Assembly: GCA_910578605.1 (NCBI GenBank)
Contig: CAJTQG010000055.1
Location: forward strand, 1-19,070
Direction of reading: 5' to 3'
DNA from: an uncultured Lachnospiraceae bacterium
Lineage (GTDB): Bacteria > Bacillota > Clostridia > Lachnospirales > Lachnospiraceae
Length of the DNA stretch: 19,070 nucleotides
The stretch's first letter is position 1. The number at the start of each line of letters is the position of its first letter. Shown here piece by piece: positions 7,637 through 14,565 of this stretch. The translations under genes and the position numbers were made by a program. Below the pieces are notes generated by a model, which worked only from the letters and a program-made list of their open reading frames with translations, did no database searches and was not told the DNA's origin.

Positions 7637-7755
7637 CAAATCATATGTTTTCTTATTATAGCATAGCTCTTTTTTTTATTCATCATGTTTTTTTAATTTT
7701 TGCATATATTGATTAGAGATGCGCAAAATATTGAAAAGAGAAGGAAGGTATCATT

Positions 7756-9612
7756 ATGTGCGGAATCAGCGGCTTTTATAATAGAAAAACAGACTTTTTA
7801 AAAAACCAGGAAAACTATCAATCTATACTAGAAAACATGTGTCAAGTTTTGAATCACCGAGGACCAGATGCATCCGATACTTTACTGCAGCCTCATTGCG
7901 GCCTGGCACACACCCGCCTTTCTATTATTGATTTGGAGTCAGGCTGTCAGCCCATGACTAGAAAATGGAAAAACAGCACGTACACAATTTGTTACAACGG
8001 AGAAATTTACAATGCAAACGAATGGAGAAATAAGCTTTTGAAAAAAGGCTTTATTTTTTCTACCACTTCAGACACGGAAGTTATCCTGCTGTCCTTCATT
8101 GCCTACGGACCGGAATTTGTAAAAGAATTAAATGGTATCTTTGCTTTTGTGATATATGACCACGGCAAAGATTGTCTGTATGGCTTTCGAGACCACTGCG
8201 GAGTAAAACCATTTTATTTCACATTTCATCAGGAGAACTTTGTCTTCGCTTCTGAAATAAAAGGAATCTTTTGTTTTCCTGATATAAAACCACAGATTGA
8301 TGAGACTGGCTTGTGTGAAATATTTGGAACCGGTCCTGCCAAGCGATATGGCAGCGGCGTTTTTAAAGGTATTTTGGAATTAAAACCAGGACACTATTTT
8401 TGTCTGAACGAATACGGAATCCATTTTACTCAGTATTTTCGTCTTTGTTCTCATCCTCATGAGGACAGCTATGAATCCACGCTGGAAAAAACCCGCTTTT
8501 TAGTCACAGATGCCATTCGCCGCCAGATGGTCAGTGATGTGCCGATTTGTACCTTTCTTTCCGGCGGAATAGATTCTAGTGTTGTATCTGGTGTATGTGC
8601 TATGGAGCTGGCTAAAACCGGAAAACAACTAAATACCTTTTCCTTTGATTTTGCTCAAAACAATCGGTATTTTAAATCTAATGATTTTCAGCCAACCCAG
8701 GACGCTCCCTTTGTTGCCAAAATGGTAAAACATATCCATTCCAATCATCGCTATTTAGAATGTGATTATGACACACAGGCAAAATTGCTATATCCTTCTG
8801 TAGAATCCAGAGATCTACCGACTATGGCAGATGTGGACTCCTCCTTACTCTATTTTTGCTCAGAGGTCAAGCAGTACAACAAGGTTGTTTTGACAGGAGA
8901 ATGTGCAGATGAGATATTTGGCGGGTATCCATGGTTTCACAAAGAAGAATTTTTAAATTCCGGAACCTTTCCGTGGACACCCGACCTTACCCCTCGAACT
9001 AGCCTGCTTCGGAAGGATTTGCTGGCTAAGATTCATTTGGAGGAATATGTACAGGAAACTTATAAGGAATCTATTAAGGAAATTGCTGTTTTGCCCGAGG
9101 ATAGTGAAATTGAAGCGAACCGCAGACGAATTTCTTATTTAAATCAAAAATGGTTTATGCAGACTTTACTAGACCGCATGGACCGCACTAGTATGTACTC
9201 TGGCTTGGAAGCCCGGGTTCCCTTTGCAGACTACCGAATTGTAGCATACATGTTCAATGTCCCATGGGAGATGAAGGCAAAGGACGGCATGGTAAAACAT
9301 CTGCTCCGCCAATCCTGCCGAGGATTGATACCAGACGAAATCTTATTCCGAAGAAAAAGTCCATATCCCAAAACCTATGATCCACACTATGAAAACCTGT
9401 TATCATCCATGCTGATTCAAGTGCTGCAAAATCCCAAAAGCCCAATTCACTACATTGTTGACAAAGGGGCTGTTATGCAGTTTTTGAAAAATCCTAAAGA
9501 TTACGGAAAGCCATGGTATGGTCAACTGATGGCAGGTCCCCAGATGATTGCCTACCTGCTTCAGGTGAATTACTGGTTAGAGCACTATCAAATTGATTTG
9601 TGTGTGGAATAA
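7756..9612 (+). CDS. asnB: Asparagine synthase (glutamine-hydrolysing)
   Basis: AsnB makes asparagine from aspartate, ATP and glutamine in the cytoplasm. The 618-aa product has both halves intact. The N-terminal class II glutaminase carries nucleophile Cys2 exposed by removal of Met1, RGPD at 35-38, and NGEIYN at 81-86. The C-terminal synthetase has the PP-loop LSGGIDSS (268-275), TGECADEIFGGYPWF, and ARVPFADYRI. The ribosome site AAGGAAGG lies 7 bases before the ATG. Length agrees with the AsnB/AsnO family. It is a single-gene unit on the plus strand and ends at a terminator shared with the convergent HPr gene. Confidence 0.96.
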   Translation: MCGISGFYNRKTDFLKNQENYQSILENMCQVLNHRGPDASDTLLQPHCGLAHTRLSIIDLESGCQPMTRKWKNSTYTICYNGEIYNANEWRNKLLKKGFIFSTTSDTEVILLSFIAYGPEFVKELNGIFAFVIYDHGKDCLYGFRDHCGVKPFYFTFHQENFVFASEIKGIFCFPDIKPQIDETGLCEIFGTGPAKRYGSGVFKGILELKPGHYFCLNEYGIHFTQYFRLCSHPHEDSYESTLEKTRFLVTDAIRRQMVSDVPICTFLSGGIDSSVVSGVCAMELAKTGKQLNTFSFDFAQNNRYFKSNDFQPTQDAPFVAKMVKHIHSNHRYLECDYDTQAKLLYPSVESRDLPTMADVDSSLLYFCSEVKQYNKVVLTGECADEIFGGYPWFHKEEFLNSGTFPWTPDLTPRTSLLRKDLLAKIHLEEYVQETYKESIKEIAVLPEDSEIEANRRRISYLNQKWFMQTLLDRMDRTSMYSGLEARVPFADYRIVAYMFNVPWEMKAKDGMVKHLLRQSCRGLIPDEILFRRKSPYPKTYDPHYENLLSSMLIQVLQNPKSPIHYIVDKGAVMQFLKNPKDYGKPWYGQLMAGPQMIAYLLQVNYWLEHYQIDLCVE

Positions 9613-9618
9613 ATGAAA

Positions 9619-9660
9619 AAACAGCAGCAGAGACTGTGATATGATTCCCTGCTGCTGTTT
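9619..9660. terminator. Bidirectional terminator between asnB and the HPr gene
   Basis: A perfect 12-bp stem, AAACAGCAGCAG (9619-9630) with CTGCTGCTGTTT (9649-9660), encloses an 18-base loop. On the minus strand it is followed by six T, and on the plus strand by TTTCCTATTCTT. It begins 7 bases after the asnB stop codon and 2 bases after the HPr stop codon, so it serves both convergent genes. Confidence 0.92.
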
Positions 9661-9661
9661 C

Positions 9662-9928
9662 CTATTCTTCTCCTAATCCAGATTGAATTAACTCTTCTGC
9701 CCTTTGCAGCGCTGCTTTCTCATCTGGCCCGTCGCACTGAATTTCCACTTCACTTCCGCACTTAATTCCTGCTCCGATTACATTCATAATACTTTTTCCG
9801 TTAATTTTGTTGCCCTGAAAAACTACAAATACCTCACTGTTAAACTTTGTCATTTCCTTTGTAAATATGCCAGCAGGACGCATATGCAAACCTTGTGAAT
9901 TTTGAATTGTCATTTTTTTTGAAACCAT
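9662..9928 (-). CDS. HPr-family phosphocarrier protein
   Basis: HPr passes phosphate from enzyme I to sugar-specific EIIA proteins of the PTS and, when phosphorylated on Ser46, acts in catabolite control. From the ATG at 9928 the product is 88 aa, with the active histidine at exactly position 15 (GLHMRPAG) and the regulatory serine at exactly position 46 (NGKSIMNV). Both canonical sites are therefore present, unlike Crh, which lacks the histidine. The start is fixed by AAGGAG 7 bases upstream; an in-frame ATG at 10009 adds 27 residues with no counterpart in the family. No enzyme I gene is adjacent, so this is a stand-alone ptsH or a paralogue. Confidence 0.93.
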   Translation of the reverse strand: MVSKKMTIQNSQGLHMRPAGIFTKEMTKFNSEVFVVFQGNKINGKSIMNVIGAGIKCGSEVEIQCDGPDEKAALQRAEELIQSGLGEE

Positions 9929-10055
9929 GATATTCTCCTTATCTTTTTCTCTCATTTTACTGAATATTGATGTTACTCTATTTCCGTTTTTGATTCTTTT
10001 ATCCATCAATGACTGAAATCAAATATATCATTACAATATTCACCTATTCCATATT

Positions 10056-10084
10056 AGTATATCCAAAGTATATTTTTTTTACAA
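10056..10084 (-). promoter_or_regulatory. Promoter of the HPr gene
   Basis: On the minus strand TTGTAA (10079-10084) and TATACT (10056-10061) are 17 bases apart. The predicted start leaves a leader of about 120 bases before the HPr start codon. Confidence 0.6.
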
Positions 10085-10117
10085 TAGAACATTCTTATTT
10101 TTAAAATAGTTAAATTA

Positions 10118-10145
10118 GGGCAGGTAGGAATATTCTTACCTGCCC
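10118..10145. terminator. 28-bp near-perfect palindrome downstream of tetR
   Basis: The arms GGGCAGGTA and TACCTGCCC flank a central GAATATTC, with one G-T pair on each side of the centre, so the whole 28 bases fold on themselves. It lies 71 bases past the tetR stop codon and upstream of the HPr promoter. The following T-rich stretch on the minus strand is interrupted (TAATTTAACTATTTT), so it is a weak but plausible terminator for tetR. A protein-binding site is the alternative. Confidence 0.55.
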
Positions 10146-10215
10146 TTGTTATAAAGCATAGGTATAGGAATTTGACATTGAAATACATTTCCTTCAAAAA
10201 GGTTGTACCCGCTGG

Positions 10216-10749
10216 CTATAATCCCTGATTTTGAAATAACTGCTTCATTTCTTCTGCGGATTCCTGCATTCCCCTTTGAAACCATACTTCTATCCAGCCA
10301 TAAAGACTATATATTACAAATGCTTTTGCATAAGCTTCGTTTTTCGGCAAATCTGGTCTTAACTCCATAGTGTCCAGAATGACATCTTTTAACAAATAAA
10401 TAAGATGGCGTTCATTCAAGAGATGATAAAATTCCCTATGCTGTTCAAAATGCTCGAATATCATGCCAATGCCCGAACTGAGGGGAATACTGTTATTTTT
10501 CTCCCAATTCCTTCTCCAACCGTCAAATAATTTATTGATATGCGCCCTCAAAATATCTTCCTTATGATTGAAATTACGATAAAAAGAAGCCCGTCCAATG
10601 CCTGCATTGTCACATAATTCACTGATGGAAATATCCTCAATCCCCTTATTTTCCAATAGTGTAAGGAGAGCTTCTGTTATATGCTCTATCACATAAATAT
10701 TTCTTCCTTCATTGCTCATCGGTGATACAATTTTCTTGTTTTGTCTCAT
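10216..10749 (-). CDS. TetR/AcrR-family transcriptional regulator
   Basis: From the ATG at 10749 the product is 177 aa. AGGAGGAG lies 5 bases before this ATG; an in-frame ATG at 10770 would read through the ribosome site and is rejected. The N-terminal helix-turn-helix spans about 39-60 (ISISELCDNAGIGRASFYRNF), with the typical TetR KEDIL helix next. The C-terminal ligand/dimer domain is all-helical and has the FVIYSLYGWIEVWFQRGM pattern seen in C-terminal domains of Clostridia TetR proteins. It diverges from a membrane-peptide/esterase operon. Repeated operator-like boxes lie in the shared upstream region and within its own first codons, which supports autorepression and control of the divergent operon. 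The ligand is unknown. Confidence 0.92.
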   Translation of the reverse strand: MRQNKKIVSPMSNEGRNIYVIEHITEALLTLLENKGIEDISISELCDNAGIGRASFYRNFNHKEDILRAHINKLFDGWRRNWEKNNSIPLSSGIGMIFEHFEQHREFYHLLNERHLIYLLKDVILDTMELRPDLPKNEAYAKAFVIYSLYGWIEVWFQRGMQESAEEMKQLFQNQGL

Positions 10750-10809
10750 TTTTTCTCCTCCTATTGACATTTCACAAATCGCTGATACAATTATATCGAC
10801 GATACAAAT
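10718..10809. promoter_or_regulatory. Three operator-like boxes of the TetR regulator
   Basis: The 15-base box ATCGxyGATACAAwT occurs three times in the same orientation: 10718-10732 (inside tetR codons), 10778-10792 and 10795-10809. The third lies in the 17-base dyad TTATATCGACGATACAA (10791-10807), symmetric except for one pair. Box 2 covers the -10 of the plus-strand promoter. Box 3 covers a TATAAT-like -10 of the minus strand. The layout fits one repressor silencing both directions. Confidence 0.65.
10764..10791 (+). promoter_or_regulatory. Sigma-A promoter of the membrane-peptide/esterase operon
   Basis: TTGACA (10764-10769) and TACAAT (10786-10791) are 16 bases apart, a near-consensus promoter. 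The -10 is embedded in operator-like box 2, so bound TetR protein would block it. Confidence 0.75.
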
Positions 10810-10870
10810 GTTTTACGGAATAATAGCACATTGTATGAAAAAAATCAAGTGTGCAGAAAGGAAAAACAAT

Positions 10871-11005
10871 ATGACACTTACACAAAAACGTATTCTTATT
10901 TTAGGCATTATCATTGTCATAGCTGCGGTTTTAGGCCGGCTTGCTGTAAGGGCAGTTATGAACCTTATGCTTGGCGGAACCATGTTTGGAGGTAACTTTT
11001 TATGA
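10871..11005 (+). CDS. Small membrane peptide, 44 aa
   Basis: The frame from the ATG at 10871 encodes 44 residues with one hydrophobic helix at about 8-26 (ILILGIIIVIAAVLG), then a short amphipathic tail with Gly-Gly-Thr-Met. An AAAGGA ribosome site lies 9 bases upstream. Its TGA overlaps the ATG of the esterase gene by four bases (ATGA), the classic sign of translational coupling. It is the first gene after the TetR-controlled promoter. No family is recognised; a membrane partner or regulatory peptide for the esterase is an inference from position only. Confidence 0.7.
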   Translation: MTLTQKRILILGIIIVIAAVLGRLAVRAVMNLMLGGTMFGGNFL

Positions 11006-11976
11006 ATAGAGAAAAGAAAACAAAAAAGAAAGGCAGACTCATGTGGGGATTTATTTATGTTCTTGCGTTTATTGTTACTTTTGTAGGCTCTGCAATATTT
11101 AAAATGACCTACAATCCATATGGCGGCGAATTTTCGGTTGACTGGAATGATTCCGTTGGCACAGCTTATACTGACCTTTCCTATGGCAATGGCGAAGCCA
11201 ACAAATTTGACCTTTATGTTCCCGCTGACACTTCCAAGGATAGTTATGGTTTGATTGTCTATCTCCACGCAGGCGGCTTCACTGGCGGAGATAAAGCCGA
11301 TGACTCGCAGATGCTCCAATGGCTCTGTTCCAAGGGGTATATAACAGCGGGCATCAACTATACTTTGTTCAGTGATAAGAATCCCGATGCAAGCGTGTAT
11401 TCCCAGTCAATGGAAATCAAAGAAAGTATGCCGTTTGTGGTGGAAGAAGCGGAAAAACTCGGTTACCACATTGACGAAATGGCAATCTCTGGCGGTTCGG
11501 CAGGCGGCTGTCTTGCTTTGCTCTATGCCTATCGGGATGCGGAAAGCTCACCTGTTCCCGTAAAGATGGTCTTTGAAGCAGTCGGACCGTCCTCTTTCTA
11601 TCCCGAAGACTGGAAAAGCTATGGTCTTGACAAAAGCGACGATGCTGCAAGAGAATTATTTGGCACAATGGCAGGCAAAGAGATTGAATCGGATTTTGGC
11701 ACTCCTTCCTATGACGAAGAAATGAAAGATATTTCCGCCTTGCTTTGGGTAAACGAGAAAACCGTCCCTACCCTTATGGCATATGGAAAGTACGATAAAT
11801 TTCAGCCATATGAAAGCTCACAGCGGCTCCTAAAGGCTCTTGAAGACAACAATATCCCCCATGATTATTATTTGTGTGAACATTCGGGACATGGCTTGCA
11901 AAATGATAATAAAGTATATGTAGCATATATGCGGAAGATATTGGAATACCTTGATGTTTATATGCCTGTAAAATAA
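11002..11976 (+). CDS. Membrane-anchored alpha/beta hydrolase (esterase)
   Basis: The 324-aa protein has a basic start, one membrane segment at about 14-34 and an extracytoplasmic alpha/beta-hydrolase domain. The oxyanion motif HAGGF is at 89-93, the nucleophile is Ser166 in GGSAG, the likely acid is Asp265 (YDKF) and the likely base is His297 (SGHG). This is the hormone-sensitive-lipase/BD-FAE type of carboxylesterase. The anchor without a clear cleavage site or lipobox suggests it stays on the outer face of the cell membrane. Candidate substrates are acyl or acetyl esters, which the sequence cannot identify. It is coupled to the 44-aa membrane peptide and controlled from the TetR-type operator region. 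Codon use appears more GC-rich than its neighbours, consistent with acquisition. Confidence 0.9.
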   Translation: MNREKKTKKKGRLMWGFIYVLAFIVTFVGSAIFKMTYNPYGGEFSVDWNDSVGTAYTDLSYGNGEANKFDLYVPADTSKDSYGLIVYLHAGGFTGGDKADDSQMLQWLCSKGYITAGINYTLFSDKNPDASVYSQSMEIKESMPFVVEEAEKLGYHIDEMAISGGSAGGCLALLYAYRDAESSPVPVKMVFEAVGPSSFYPEDWKSYGLDKSDDAARELFGTMAGKEIESDFGTPSYDEEMKDISALLWVNEKTVPTLMAYGKYDKFQPYESSQRLLKALEDNNIPHDYYLCEHSGHGLQNDNKVYVAYMRKILEYLDVYMPVK

Positions 11977-11978
11977 TT

Positions 11979-12167
11979 TTAAAAAGAAATAGGGGATATT
12001 GATTTCCTTTGCCTTGGCAGCAATAAAAATGCTTCCTTTATTAGTTGACTACCCTTTTTGTCCTCGTTATGTATGAACTGCTCCTCTGGCGTCATAGATT
12101 TATCAGCAATTTCCTTATCTGTAGGATTACATTTTAAGTCTTGTGTTAATTCATTTTCAGTTTGTAA
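11979..12167 (-). pseudogene. Possible remnant of a minus-strand gene
   Basis: Between in-frame stops there are 62 sense codons with protein-like composition, including NPTDKEIADKSMTPEEQF and KKGSQLIKEAFLLLPRQRK. There is no ribosome site or plausible start at the upstream end. The KEAFLLLPRQRK ending resembles sigma-like or helix-turn-helix proteins, but no family is recognised. I read it as a decayed fragment; chance openness in AT-rich DNA is possible. Confidence 0.3.
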
Positions 12168-12182
12168 TTATTTGCATCCACT

Positions 12183-12217
12183 AAACTCTTGAAATTAAAG
12201 AGTTTTCTATATATAAT
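12183..12217 (+). promoter_or_regulatory. Promoter of the glycosidase gene with a dyad over the -35
   Basis: TTGAAA (12189-12194) and TATAAT (12212-12217) are 17 bases apart, an excellent promoter. The -35 lies inside a perfect 8-bp inverted repeat, AAACTCTT (12183-12190) and AAGAGTTT (12198-12205), which could be an operator. The leader to the ATG at 12373 is about 150 bases. Confidence 0.72.
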
Positions 12218-12372
12218 GTTATGAACAGTTTAGTTATTATTATGGAAAAGGAAATCAAAGTTAATGCAACATACACTTATATATATTGTAGAATTGTGAA
12301 AGGAGCATTGTTACATAAAAGAATTGTGAAACTTACAAAATTGCAGGCTAAGAAAGGAGCAAGGATATTTTT

Positions 12373-13539
12373 ATGAGAGCAGCAAAATTAAAGGAGGATT
12401 ATAGCTTTATCAGGGGGGTGTGCTATGGAGTTCCGTATTTTACACCATTAGAGCAGGTAAAAAGAGAATTAAGCTATGGAAGGCGTATTAATCTCAACAG
12501 TACACGAATATGGCTTGTTTATGAGCATTATAAGGAAAATCCCAGTAAGTTTATTGATGGCCTTAAGAATTATGTGCGTACTGCTTATGAGGTTGGGTAT
12601 ACGACCATGCCTATTTTATTCAATGGAAATGGTTTACATCCTTGTATTCTTGAACCGGAGTTCAGGGCTGAAGGTGAAAAATATGTAAGTGATGTAGTAA
12701 ATGCATTAAAGGATGAACCTGGACTTATTATGTGGGATATTATGAATGAACCATCCTGCAATGATTATATTATGAAATCACCTGAGGATGAAAAAGAAGC
12801 AAGACTTTCTAAAATGTGGGATTTTTTAAGATATTACAGTCGGTTTGTAAAAAGTATTGATGGTGACAATCCAATCACTATAGGACATACCTTTAGATAT
12901 GACGTTGAGCCAACAGCTAGTGAAGTGGATGTTATTTCGATACATGATTATCTGTCTACCCATAAGGAGGTTGAAGCTACATATGAATATGTAAAGGCCA
13001 TTGCAGATAAATATAACAAGCCATTGATTAACAGTGAAATGGGCTGTCTCGGACGAGCCAATCCATATGACCTTGCTATTGAAATGTGTGAAAAGTATAA
13101 TGCTGGCTGGTATGTGTTTGAGCTTATGATTGGCGGATATTGGGGGGATATTCACGGAATATTCTATCCTGACGGAACTATCAGAGACGGTTCCATTATA
13201 GCAGCCCTTATGGGATTTCATATGAATCGTACGGAAACAGCAGTTAAGCCTAACGCAAATAAGGAGGGCTATGCACAAAGAGGTATAAGTATGCTTCGTG
13301 AAGCCTTGGAGGAGAAAACAGAGGTGTTTCATGCTGAAAGAAAATCTGTGGAGGAAATACTTGAAGCTTGTGAATTTTGTGCAAATCTGCTGGAGGGCTG
13401 CCAGATGGTTCCAATGTATGAGCCTCCTACATTGAGGATTAATCGTTTTAGAAATCAGGAAAATCCTGATATGACAGAGGTAAGAAAACTGGCTTATGAA
13501 TTGGCAGGATTACTTAAGGATTATTGTCAGTTAATATAA
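12373..13539 (+). CDS. GH5-like glycoside hydrolase, cytoplasmic
   Basis: The 388-aa protein looks like a (beta/alpha)8 glycosidase of the cellulase/mannanase (GH5-type) clan. The likely acid/base is Glu126 in WDIMNEPS, HDY lies at 191-193 on the next strand, and the likely nucleophile is Glu222 in INSEMGC. Aromatic residues near FELMIGGYWGDIHGIF match the barrel end. There is no signal peptide or membrane helix, so it should act on imported oligosaccharides or on a glycan made in the cell. An AAGGA ribosome site lies 7 bases before the ATG, with AAAGGAG further up. The gene stands alone with its own promoter and has no adjacent transporter. The substrate cannot be told from sequence, and the exact GH family is uncertain. 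Confidence 0.85.
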   Translation: MRAAKLKEDYSFIRGVCYGVPYFTPLEQVKRELSYGRRINLNSTRIWLVYEHYKENPSKFIDGLKNYVRTAYEVGYTTMPILFNGNGLHPCILEPEFRAEGEKYVSDVVNALKDEPGLIMWDIMNEPSCNDYIMKSPEDEKEARLSKMWDFLRYYSRFVKSIDGDNPITIGHTFRYDVEPTASEVDVISIHDYLSTHKEVEATYEYVKAIADKYNKPLINSEMGCLGRANPYDLAIEMCEKYNAGWYVFELMIGGYWGDIHGIFYPDGTIRDGSIIAALMGFHMNRTETAVKPNANKEGYAQRGISMLREALEEKTEVFHAERKSVEEILEACEFCANLLEGCQMVPMYEPPTLRINRFRNQENPDMTEVRKLAYELAGLLKDYCQLI

Positions 13540-13859
13540 AAACGGAATACATGATTGAATCGTCCAAATTCATCAAAGTAATTGTTTCAATTGCAAGATT
13601 ATCTAACCAACATTTTGTTACATCCGCCTAAGCATTATATTCGTTCATTCACAACCATGGGCCATAAGTAAACAAACTTGACCGCACTGTGCAAAAAAAT
13701 AAAAGCGACGTTCTAATTCCCTCTTCCCAGAGCAAAAAACGCCGCTTTTTTCTTATATTTTATTTTCTATATTTTTAACTATTTTTCTTTTGCCTCAAAG
13801 TCATGGAAGCGTCTTTGTCATTGAAAGAGCTTTAAAAATATCAACCCAATATATTACTC
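13540..13859. other. 320-base intergenic region between the glycosidase and dpaB
   Basis: It contains the bidirectional terminator at 13701-13749. On the minus strand around 13545-13650 there is an open stretch of about 36 codons without a start, next to frames broken by stops. This may be a decayed gene end or chance. Nothing else is supported. Confidence 0.5.
13701..13749. terminator. Bidirectional terminator between the glycosidase and dpaB
   Basis: AAAAGCGACGTT (13701-13712) pairs with AACGCCGCTTTT (13738-13749). The one imperfect pair is a G-T on the minus strand and an A-C mismatch on the plus strand, so the stem is stronger for minus-strand transcripts. T runs follow on both sides (seven T on the minus strand after one A). 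Confidence 0.85.
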
Positions 13860-14462
13860 TTACTCCTCCCCCGAAAACGGAGAGCGAACAATGGGCTGAA
13901 TTTGTTGCTTTTCCAAAGCCGCTTCCAATGTTGGAATCAGCAAATCCGTGTGTGCAATCATGGAATATGGTTTTTTCACATGATTATCCTGTCCAAAAGG
14001 TACAAAGTAAATATTTTTCATATTCATCAAAACACCAATATTTTTCAAACTGTTTGACAAGGCATCGTTGGTGGAAATAGAAATTACCACCGGACGATTA
14101 TTTCGCATATGCGCCTTTGCTGCCATCAATACCGGCGTATCTGTAATGCCGTTGGCCAGTTTTGCTAATGTATTGCCGGTACATGGTGCAATTACCAACA
14201 AATCTATAAGGTTTTTTGGTCCAATTGGCTCTGCCTGTGGAATTGTACAAATTGCTTTATTACCTGCTATTGCTTCAATTTCCTCCATAAAATCCTTTGC
14301 ATTGCCAAAGCGGGAATCTAATTGTTGTGTATTAAAAGAAAAAATTGGTATTACGTTTGCTCCAGTGTTTACCAATTTCTTCATCTCTATTTTTATTTTA
14401 TCGAAAGTACAAAAGGAGCCGGTTATGGCAAACCCAATGTTGCACTTTGATAGCATATCCAT
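13860..14462 (-). CDS. dpaB: Dipicolinate synthase subunit B
   Basis: DpaB (SpoVFB), with DpaA, makes dipicolinic acid, the calcium-chelating compound of the spore core, in the mother cell. The 200-aa product has the flavoprotein-like fold: GFAITGSFCTF near the N-terminus and LLVIAPCTGNTLAKLANGITDTPVLMAAKAH in the middle, ending with LIPTLEAALEKQQIQPIV. Length matches the family. AGGGAAGGA precedes the start; the ATG at 14462 is used, and the one six bases downstream is also possible. It follows dpaA by 103 bases, a wider gap than usual, and that gap contains a match to a sigma-K promoter. Confidence 0.94.
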   Translation of the reverse strand: MDMLSKCNIGFAITGSFCTFDKIKIEMKKLVNTGANVIPIFSFNTQQLDSRFGNAKDFMEEIEAIAGNKAICTIPQAEPIGPKNLIDLLVIAPCTGNTLAKLANGITDTPVLMAAKAHMRNNRPVVISISTNDALSNSLKNIGVLMNMKNIYFVPFGQDNHVKKPYSMIAHTDLLIPTLEAALEKQQIQPIVRSPFSGEE

Positions 14463-14491
14463 CTCATCCTTCCCTTTTAGGTCTTATGATT

Positions 14492-14518
14492 TAGGATATG
14501 CAAATTCACTTAAAATGT
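14492..14518 (-). promoter_or_regulatory. Candidate sigma-K promoter before dpaB
   Basis: On the minus strand AC (14517-14518), 16 bases, then CATATCCTA (14492-14500) matches the sigma-K pattern AC-N16/17-CATAnnnTA known from B. subtilis. The start would fall about 20-25 bases before dpaB. Sigma-K drives dipicolinate synthase genes in Bacillus and Clostridium, so the match fits, though the motif is short. Confidence 0.45.
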
Positions 14519-14565
14519 GCTTTCTTCCTTTTCTATTCCATCTACACACTGTCTCTTTTATATTT

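Larger units (their letters stand above)
11977..12372. other. 396-base intergenic region between the esterase and the glycosidase
   Basis: The left half holds the possible minus-strand remnant (11979-12167). The right half holds the promoter, dyad and leader of the glycosidase gene. A 12-base direct repeat AGAATTGTGAAA lies at 12290-12301 and 12320-12331 in that leader. No clear terminator for the esterase operon is seen. Confidence 0.6.

Noticed and set aside
9929..10009. 27-residue N-terminal extension of HPr
   Set aside because: His15 and Ser46 fall in their exact canonical positions only with the start at 9928, which also has the AAGGAG site.
10813..11319. 168-codon minus-strand frame opposite the membrane peptide and esterase
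   Set aside because: The plus-strand genes have a promoter, ribosome sites and recognised motifs; the reverse frame has none.
12242..12376. 44-codon plus-strand frame ending in an ATGA overlap with the glycosidase start
   Set aside because: It has no ribosome site, spans the direct repeats of the leader, and its composition does not look like a protein; the overlap is probably chance.
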